Assembly (NCBI GenBank): GCA_026874595.1
Contig: CM049309.1
Location: 6,470,576-6,534,575 of the forward strand
Direction of reading: 5' to 3'
Origin: Sipunculus nudus
Lineage: Eukaryota; Annelida; Sipuncula; Golfingiida; Sipunculidae
DNA: 64,000 bases
This document shows positions 36,044-44,700 of this stretch, piece after piece (within the stretch, counting starts at the first letter, position 1; each line of letters opens with the position of its first letter). Position numbers and translations under genes: made by a program. A model generated the notes under the pieces. The model had not been told where the DNA came from and did not search any database. It was given only the letters and a program-made list of their open reading frames with translations.

Positions 36044-37250
36044 AACGTACAAAGGAATAAGTTGGATTTATTAATATTATTTCAACCCATCACATGTATC
36101 TGTTGTGTCCCAACGTGTCCTGAATAGCAGCCTGAATTCTAGACTCGTACCTTTAGGGCAAATCACGCTCCCGCGAAATTAAAAACCCCGATGACAAACC
36201 CTCTTCCACAGTAACTAAAAGCTGTCAGTGTCAGATTTTTATTTTGGTTGGGCGATAATGGAAGCAAATACATATATCACACTTTATTTAGCAAAATGTG
36301 CTGTATATTTCATACAGAATAACTCTGAATATGTTTATATGAAATATGTAACTGCCTATAAATGGTTAAATCCATAAATAATTACAGAACGTATATGAAC
36401 AAACCTTTAGTGAAGCTCCCCGGTAATGTGATGTCAAGGTCAAGACGAACCACAGGGATCCGATCACAAATAAATTTTCCAGACAGATTATTCAAATCTC
36501 AGAGGTAAATCATATATTTATTTTTTCTAAATAATAATTATTTAAAATAAATCTACTATTCTTGTCAGAAAGAAGTACATTTATTAATGGTTATATTTGC
36601 TTTTAAAAATAAAGTGTAATAATGGGTCCCTTTGAATGTCAAGGCCACAAAGGCGATCAAAACAAGATTCCACGTGTAATGTTGACAGCAATTGACAAGC
36701 AGACAGGCTGGCCCAGGTAACATCAGAGCCAGCACTGTCAGAGTGTCGTCAGGAAATAACATCTTTCCATACACTCTGTTTTGGGGATGTGAGTAACAGT
36801 TAGTGATAAACTAGCATTTAGAAATCAGTCAGAGATGGGCACCAAATAACAGGCCCCGTATGTAGCTTTTTAACCTATGAGGCTATGTTTCTAGGGCCAT
36901 ATTAATTATTATCAGTGATGATACACTTCCTGGAGTCACCGGCTTTTATATATCAAATTTACCTGAGCCTCAAGTCTCTGTATTTGTAACGAGAAAAAGG
37001 TTACATGTTCAGAATGTGGTGTACATTTTAAACATGCCATAGGGGTGTCGCATAAACTGGTGTTGTTTCCTACAAGTTGAGGTTACATTACGCTTACAGG
37101 GTTATTATTAAATTACACATATAGAATGGTGCCAGCAGCCCAGACCTACATTATAAATCGCCTTAGTAAAAAAAAAAATGACCGGCCAAAAAATTGGTAG
37201 ATGGGAGGCCGGCTTTACATGGCTATGAAGAAAAAGTGCTGTGCATGTCA
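36044..37250. other. Intergenic stretch, possible upstream region of cystinosin
   Basis: No gene recognised. Untranslated or N-terminal exons of the cystinosin gene may lie here or to the right, but none could be placed with confidence. The open frame at 36774-36565 (-) has no support. Confidence 0.35.
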
Positions 37251-37254
37251 TGAG

Positions 37255-37700
37255 AGGTCAATAGAGAAGGAACATGGAATGAGCAGTATATATAGGACTT
37301 TTTATTGAAAGGGGCCTATTCCAGTATTTGATGTCTGTTAACTAAAGATAATCTCATGAACCTTTTATAAAGATAGGTCAGAAAGCGTGAATCCAATCAC
37401 ACACAGGCTGTTCAGTTTTATTATATCCACATGTGAGGGGCCTGCCAGATTAATCCAAATGTGTACAACAATAGCATCTTGCAGCAAGTTAGATTAACTA
37501 TAGTTTTGCAAAAGGCATTTCACAACTGATGACCTTTCAACTTTTGCATATATGTAACCAATCACCTTAAGTTACAAGGTTTTTCCATATGTCAGCATTG
37601 CTTTGTTTACCAACAGCTTGTAGAAAAACAAGCCCAATTTCAACCAGCACAAAGGCTTTATATGAACTTTTTCTAACAAGAATTACTTAAAGGCCATTAA
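37255..37700. repeat. Interspersed repeat shared with 20040-20345
   Basis: It contains 'gaggggcctgccagatta', 'gatgacctttcaac' and 'gcacaaaggctttat', near matches to phrases in the other copy. Confidence 0.4.
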
Positions 37701-37952
37701 TATGTTTGGAAAGTAATTCAGAAAAAGGCTAGGTGAATATCTGGCTTTATTAGAGTAATTTTGACTATGGTATGTAACATCAGGAATTATATGAAACAAA
37801 TCTGATAGAAATGTTGGTCACAGTTAAAAATCTATGGTTATATCACAGGCCAGTTCTGGTCATAGAAAAGATTTATATGATGGGTCAGTCATATCACAGA
37901 GGACCAAGGATGACAAACTTTCTGATAGGTAAAATGTACGTAGGCCTTGATC

Positions 37953-38069
37953 AGGGCCGTATGCTGGGGGGGGGGGGGGGGGGGGGCAGCAGGGGAATTT
38001 CAGATAAAATAGTAAACCCCCCCAGACCCTCCCCATATCTTCCCCCCTCTCTCTTTCTTTCTTTCTCTT

Positions 38070-38156
<87 letters not shown>

Positions 38157-38215
38157 CATGGTCCCCCATGGTTAGTGCCCCCCTGGGGATTTCTGTCAGT
38201 GTTCGACCCTGTTAG
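37953..38215. repeat. Poly-G bearing repeat fragment with (CT)n and (AT)n
   Basis: A G run (about 37968-37986) follows 'gggccgtatgct'. It is followed by C-rich sequence, (CT)n at 38045-38107 and (AT)n at 38108-38155. The right end 'gtgcccccctggggatttct' partly mirrors the left. It belongs to the same poly-G class as 14165. Confidence 0.5.
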
Positions 38216-38252
38216 ATATTACATTTGATTTAAGAGGATGTATACACCTTAC

Positions 38253-38652
38253 TAGGGCTGAAAGGAGTACTTGAGTACTTGAGTCTGGGTAATACTTACT
38301 GAGTACTCGAGTCCAAGATTTGGACTCGAGTACTCTTGTATGTACATGCATATATGTATTTTACTGCAAACTTTAGGACAGTCTGTAGGATATTTTATTC
38401 ATTGTCGTAGCCTGGCGTAGGGCTCTAAACATATGCTAGTCAAATTAACTGAGGTCTTGTTATGACATATATCTATTCCTTCGTTGCAATAAAGTTAAGC
38501 CGTCACGAAGTCAAATTTATTAAAATTTTGCATCGGTAAACAGATGTTTGTTTTATCTTCACAGCATTGCCATGGTAACGAGTACTCGAGTCCAAGTCGG
38601 GTAATGCCTATCGGGTACTAGAGTCCAAAATGTTGTACCCCTTTCAGCCCTA
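38253..38652. mobile_element. hAT-like MITE with 8-bp target duplication
   Basis: The ends 'tagggctgaaaggagtac' (38253-38270) and 'gtacccctttcagcccta' (38635-38652) are inverted repeats. The flanks 'caccttac' (38245-38252) and 'taccttac' (38653-38660) match at seven of eight positions. The element is 400 bases long with no frame, and inside it carries several 'gagtactcgagtcc' palindromic units. It sits about 100 bases upstream of the first recognised cystinosin exon. Confidence 0.85.
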
Positions 38653-38773
38653 TACCTTACAATACCTAGGTACAATATCTAAAACAAAACACAGTTTTAT
38701 TTAAAATAAATTGTCATTTGCAGATATTGTTTATCAATCTGTCTGTGTTTAGGATCCTGGCGACTCCTGGAGA

Positions 38774-41700
38774 ATGTGGATTCCAAGGGTTCTGGTACTT
38801 CTGTTTGGCGCAGGAGTCCTGGTCATTGTTGTGATGTACAGTTTCCTAAGTTTCCGTATACCTGTCAAAAAACCTCCAAGTCTTGGTGAGTACATGTATT
38901 TTAACAGTGTGATTTAATTCCAGAAACAGTCCTAACTCTAACACACACTACTTATTTATTTATTATTTTTGGACACACACTACTTATTTATTTATTATTT
39001 TTGGACAATTTTTGTTGTTGGAGGTAACTCCCGCCGTGTTTTAAGGCTATACATGTACATATGCAGAATTTCCATTTTGGTTTCTGAAGTGCTAGGGCAG
39101 TATCACACACTTTCTCTCCTTCATATCCTGATTTTAACCAGGCCTGGTGACTTCTGCACCTGCAGGCACTGGGTGTGTAATCTTCCCTATTCCTTGGTCA
39201 CACCACCCCCTAAAGGCACACTCACTTGTGAGTAAAACACAACCGGTGTTTATGATCACTCATTAAGCCTGCAAAGCAATCACCCTGGGTTGGGGGCCCA
39301 CCATGAAAAATCTCACCACCTCTGATTAAAACTCACAATCTCCCAACTATGAGTCCTGTGCTCTACCCCTGAGCCACAAAAGCAGGTAGTAACACAACTT
39401 ATATGTATTGTATTGTCATATCATATCATAAGTGAAATATTGTGATATGTATCATATCACAAAATAATATATGATTACAGTTGTAGTCTTTATTATTGTT
39501 AATTGTCCCTGCTTCCGCGGAATGGGGGACATTAATTTTGGTTTGTCTGTCTGTCCCTCTGTCTGTCTGTCCCTCTGTCAGTCCATCTGTCATGTTTTTG
39601 CTTCCATTTGATTACTTTTCTAAATATCATCAGATGTCATTCAGATTTGGATCAGTGATTTCTATCATGCATACCTTGGGTGGAATTGGTTTAAGAGTGT
39701 CTGTCTGAAAATTGGTTATCACCAGCTCCAAAACAAACAATAATTTCCCTTTCGTTCCAAATTCAAAACAAAAATTATGACATGCGGAGACATCTTCAGG
39801 AGACAAGGAAAACTAAAACACAGCCACTATGACATGTGGAGACATCTTTAGGGAAAAATAAAAACTTAAACATACTGAGAAGGCAAGCATGAAGATCACA
39901 GGAAGCTAAAATAGCAAGGGGAGGAAGCAGGGGACATTAATTCCATGAATTTGCTTGTTACTTATTGTTTTTTAAAGAGAATGAAGTTGTTGAATAGATA
40001 TTATTGTCTATAATCCTACAAAAATTTTGTCCTTGTAATGCTTTTCCTCTGATTTTACATGTTCATGTTTTATTTTATTTTATTCAACAGATGACAGTGC
40101 CAGTGATCTACCCCTGTTTGAATCACAGGAAGTTATATTAGAAACTGGGGAGTCAAAAATTATTTATCTTAAGCCAAGGTAAGATATATAAGAATATTTA
40201 AGTACATTTCAACATGGGAATGCCAGCTCAGCAGTTTATTCAAGAAAACATATAAGTAAATTACTGATTTAGAAACCTGAATTCATATGGATTAAGAGTC
40301 ATTTGTGGGGGTTGATATTATACCCTTTGAATTGAAAAGAAGTATAGGTTTAAAGAACCACTGATATGTGTTCATTAAATGGATATAATCAGGAGCAATT
40401 TAATGCCTATTCTTTCACACTATCCGTTCAGTTTTACTTTATACAAAAGTTTTTCAGCAAAACCATCCCAGCACACAGTCTTAGTACCTTGCATACAGCA
40501 GTCTGACACCTTGTTATGGCTCTGTGTTTTTGTAAACAGTCCATGTGTGTCTGTTAACCTTAACAAGGCGGCATAACATCAAGAAACCTGCATGAAGGAG
40601 GGAATCTGCATCACCTTTGTATGTTTTTTTTTGTTTAAAGGGGCCTAATCATCTATAAAGCATGGTGAAATAACATAAAAAAAAGCGTCTTCTCTTTTAA
40701 ATGAAATAGTAACTGCCAAAACGTTGCCCTTAAACTGTTGGCTTACTGGGCTTTGCTGGGAAACTTTTATGTAAAGCAAAAATGAACTGACAGTGTGAAA
40801 GAATCATAGAACTGCTCCTGATTATGTCCCTTCAATATTTTTTTTAGCCATTTTTATATTCAGGCAAAGGTCCACTGGTATTAGGGACTGCATTTTTTTC
40901 TGGTGTGCAGAGCTTACCTGTGACCCAACCATGTAGTTGGTGATCCATGATACATATTTAACTGTTTATCAGACACCAAAGTTAGATTACAATCCTGGCA
41001 GAGGTGTAAATGTGGTTTCTGACTTCTGGTAGTCTTATTTTCTGCTAAGGTTTAGTGATATTTGGTAAACTGCAGACTACCAGTACTACTAGTTCTACTT
41101 TTCTTAAATGAATTTTTTTATTTTGCAGATACACATTAATCGATGATTCCATCATAAAGCTGGTGTCAGACAACCCCAGTTTGGCACATCATAATGCCAG
41201 CCTTAGCATCCAGAAAAATTCTATGAAGGAAGTACCATTCCATGTGAAATCTGTCGAGTCAGCAGGAAATGCACATATTGTGTTTAATTTGATGAATTCA
41301 GTAAAAAAACTCAGGAGATGTAAAGTACACGTGAAAGTCGTTCACCATCGATGGATAGAGGATCTCAGTGGAATTGTGGGATGGCTGTATTTTTGTGCCT
41401 GGAGTTTTTCATACTATCCTCAAATATTCAGAAACTGGCGGAGAAAAAGTGTGGTTGGATTGAGTTTTGACTACCTGGCCATTGGTATCACAGGGCAGCT
41501 TTGTTATGCTTTCTTTAATGCTGGTATGCTCTGGAGTGTTACAGTGCAGGTAAGTCAGCATCCCTTTTGAAAACCTATAGTTTAACAGCTTTTATCTTAT
41601 GAGTGATTTAGCACAGTTTAACAATTCTTATGAGGGGTAACATGTAGTGTAATTGTCTTATGAATGCTATGGGGCAGTCTTATTGTTCTAATGAGTAATT

Positions 41701-44700
41701 TAAATTCTGATTCTCATCAATGGCACTTTAACAGTTTATAGTTGAGAAAAGCTGCAGTGTGACAGTTCTTACAGTTGGCAATTTGCAGTGTTGCAGGTTT
41801 TGTTTTTGAAAGCTGATATGCAAACATTTCAGACTTGTTAAAGCAGCATTGAAATAAGTCATTGTGCATGAAAAACCAAAAATCGAGTGCATAAACCACC
41901 AGTGCTTTATCCCTTCCTCTTGTACATGGGCTATACAGATCTGGATTCTTTTTACAGAAATGGGGTTCTTCAACTAAAAGCCAGCAAAACATGAACCAGT
42001 CTCTCGATTTGTGTCTTTATAATTGTGCTTAAGATCTTTTTTTTCCTCTTGTCTGATTTCAGAATGAGTTCACGGACCGTCACCCACATGCTGACCTACC
42101 TGTGAAAGAAAATGACAACTTTTTCACTCTGCATGGAAGCTGTATGCTGTTTATCAGCATCTTGCAGTGTTTAGTTTATGAGACAGCAGGCCAGCGGCTG
42201 TCAGTGTCAGTGAAGTTCCTTGTGGCGGGGCTGTGGGCTGTTGTGATAACTGGACTGATAGCTCCGCTGCGACACTTTGCGTCATGGCTGAACTACCTGT
42301 ACTGCTTGTCGTACATAAAGTTAGTACTGAGTGCAGTCCAGTACACCCCACAGGTATGGTATATATACATACAAATATATATAAGTATGTCACATGAAAT
42401 TGTTTTACATAAGATATTTTTAGGTTCTTAATTACATTTATAATAATTTATGATATATATTTATTGATTTTGTAATTTTTGTACTTGGGTTTGTAACTTT
42501 TTTGCCACACTTTTGTGATTATACATTAATTTGCAGCTATGTGAACATTTGGGTAACATGTAAAATTACTTTCTTATAGGCAGCTATTTGGCTGCATTAT
42601 CTTTAGAATATTTTACATAAATTCTGGCCTACTCTGCACATATATTAGAGAACTGTAGGTTATTCCTGCTATGAAATGATCTTATAAAAACCCTTGTGAT
42701 GGTGATATCAGTTTAGTTTTTTACAAGCTGTTAGTAAACATGGTATGTTGACTGAACATGAGTGTAAATTCCAGTATTTGAAGAATCATTTGTCAGTAGC
42801 AAATCAGCTTCTTATTTGCCCCTAGATGTCCTTGTTGGTCATGTTGGGGAACAACATATGGCAGGTTCCAAACATGCTTAAGAACATGGATTTATACAAA
42901 ATATCTTTATTTAATAGACATCAGATATCAGAATAGGCTCCCTTAAGAACACTCCATAGAGGGCATTACATCCAAAGGAAGAGGTCATCCCTGTCAGTGT
43001 TGAATCAAAGTTGACAATTACTTTTACTTCTTCCAAATTTGGCTTTTTAATTGAAGGTTGCGGGTTGACCACCAGTGCCTCCACTTGATAACATGCCTTG
43101 TTAAACTACATACAGAGAAGTACAGAAAGCTGGTTGATTACCACTGTGTTTTTGATAACAGGCCTTGTTATGCTACAGACAGAGGAGTACAGAAAGCTGG
43201 TCTATTTACAATGTGTTTTTGATAACAGGCCTTGTTATGCTACAGACAGAGGAGGACAGAAAGCTGGCCTTTTTACACTGTGTTTTTGATTGCAGGGTTT
43301 GTTACACTTCATACAGAGAAGTACAGAAGGCTTGTCTATATATGCTGTGTTTTTGATTACAGGCCTTGTTACACTACAGACAGAGAAGTAAAGAAAGCTG
43401 ATCTATTTCCACTGTGTTTTTGATTACAGGCCTTGTTACACTACAGACAGAGAAGTAAATACAGAAGGCTGGTCTGTTTATGCTGTGTTTTTGATTACAG
43501 GCCTTGTGACACAGAAAAGTACAGAAGGCTTGTCTATTTATGATTTTTTTTATTACAGGCATTGTTACACTACAGACAGAGAAGTAAAGAAGGCTAGTCT
43601 ATGCATGCTGTGTTTTTTATTAGCTCAGCTGACTTTCAGTCATGCTGGGCTATAGCGATGGGTCTTTGTCCGTCGTCCTTCTGTCTGTCTGTCCAGCCGT
43701 CCGGCCGGCCGGCCGTTAGCAGGGCACAAATCGTAACCATAGGAGCTAGGGCCATGAACCCTATGCAGTCTTAGAGGTTCTAAAAAGATCTTGCAAACCT
43801 GAAATTAGGTCACTGCGACCTATATTCTCGAAGTTATGGGGTGTGTTTGCACCCCCAGAAATAATTCTTTTAGCCAAAATTTTCATCCCAAACCTTCCAT
43901 CTTTCACTTACAGCTTACCTACCAACAGGGGAAGAACCATAATTATTTTGAGGTCACAAGGCCAAAGGTCAAGGTCACAGAACCAACTTCTTTGAAAAGC
44001 CTGTGGATGCATTTTAAGCCAAGCCTTTCATCCCAATTCTTTGATCTTTCACATATAGTTCACCTACTAAGTGGGAAAAGAATCCTATAGATGTTGAGGT
44101 CACAAGGTCAAAGGTCAGGGTCACAGGATCCACTTCTTTGAAAAGGTTGTGGACACATTTCAAGCTGGAACTTTCATTCCAAACCTTTCAGCACTGATAT
44201 CGCTTCTCTGCCAACAGGGGAAAAGACCTGTTGATTTTGAGGTCAAAGGTCAAGTTCACAGCACCCTCTTCTTGCGTGGAGTCATTTTCAGGCAAACTTT
44301 TCAATCTATACTTTCCATCTGTCATATATGGCTTACCTACCAATAGGGGAAGAAGCCTATTGATATTGAGTTCAAAAGGTCAAAGGTCAAGGTCACAATA
44401 GTTCTAAATGCTTGTGAACATATTTCAAGTGAAAGTGTTCAACCCAGACCTTCAGTCTTTCACATATGCCACATCTATGCATCACTGAATGTGATTCAAA
44501 CTTCATATTTATGGGTATTTTTGCATGAAGAAATAACTAATTGATTTTGATGTCAGCTGGTCAGGAGGTTAAAGGTTGCAGGTCTAAGTTATTCACTCAT
44601 TGGTTGCCAAGTAATTACAACCAGCCAGATATAAGTGGTTAGTAGTTACTCATCATTTAGGAAGAATCCAGTTGATATGTGGGCAAAAGGCCAAGGTCAT

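Noticed and set aside
43098-43562. Frames of about 63 codons repeated every 67 bases, as possible short repeat proteins
   Set aside because: They are shifted readings of the exon-copy array and lack independent starts or promoters.
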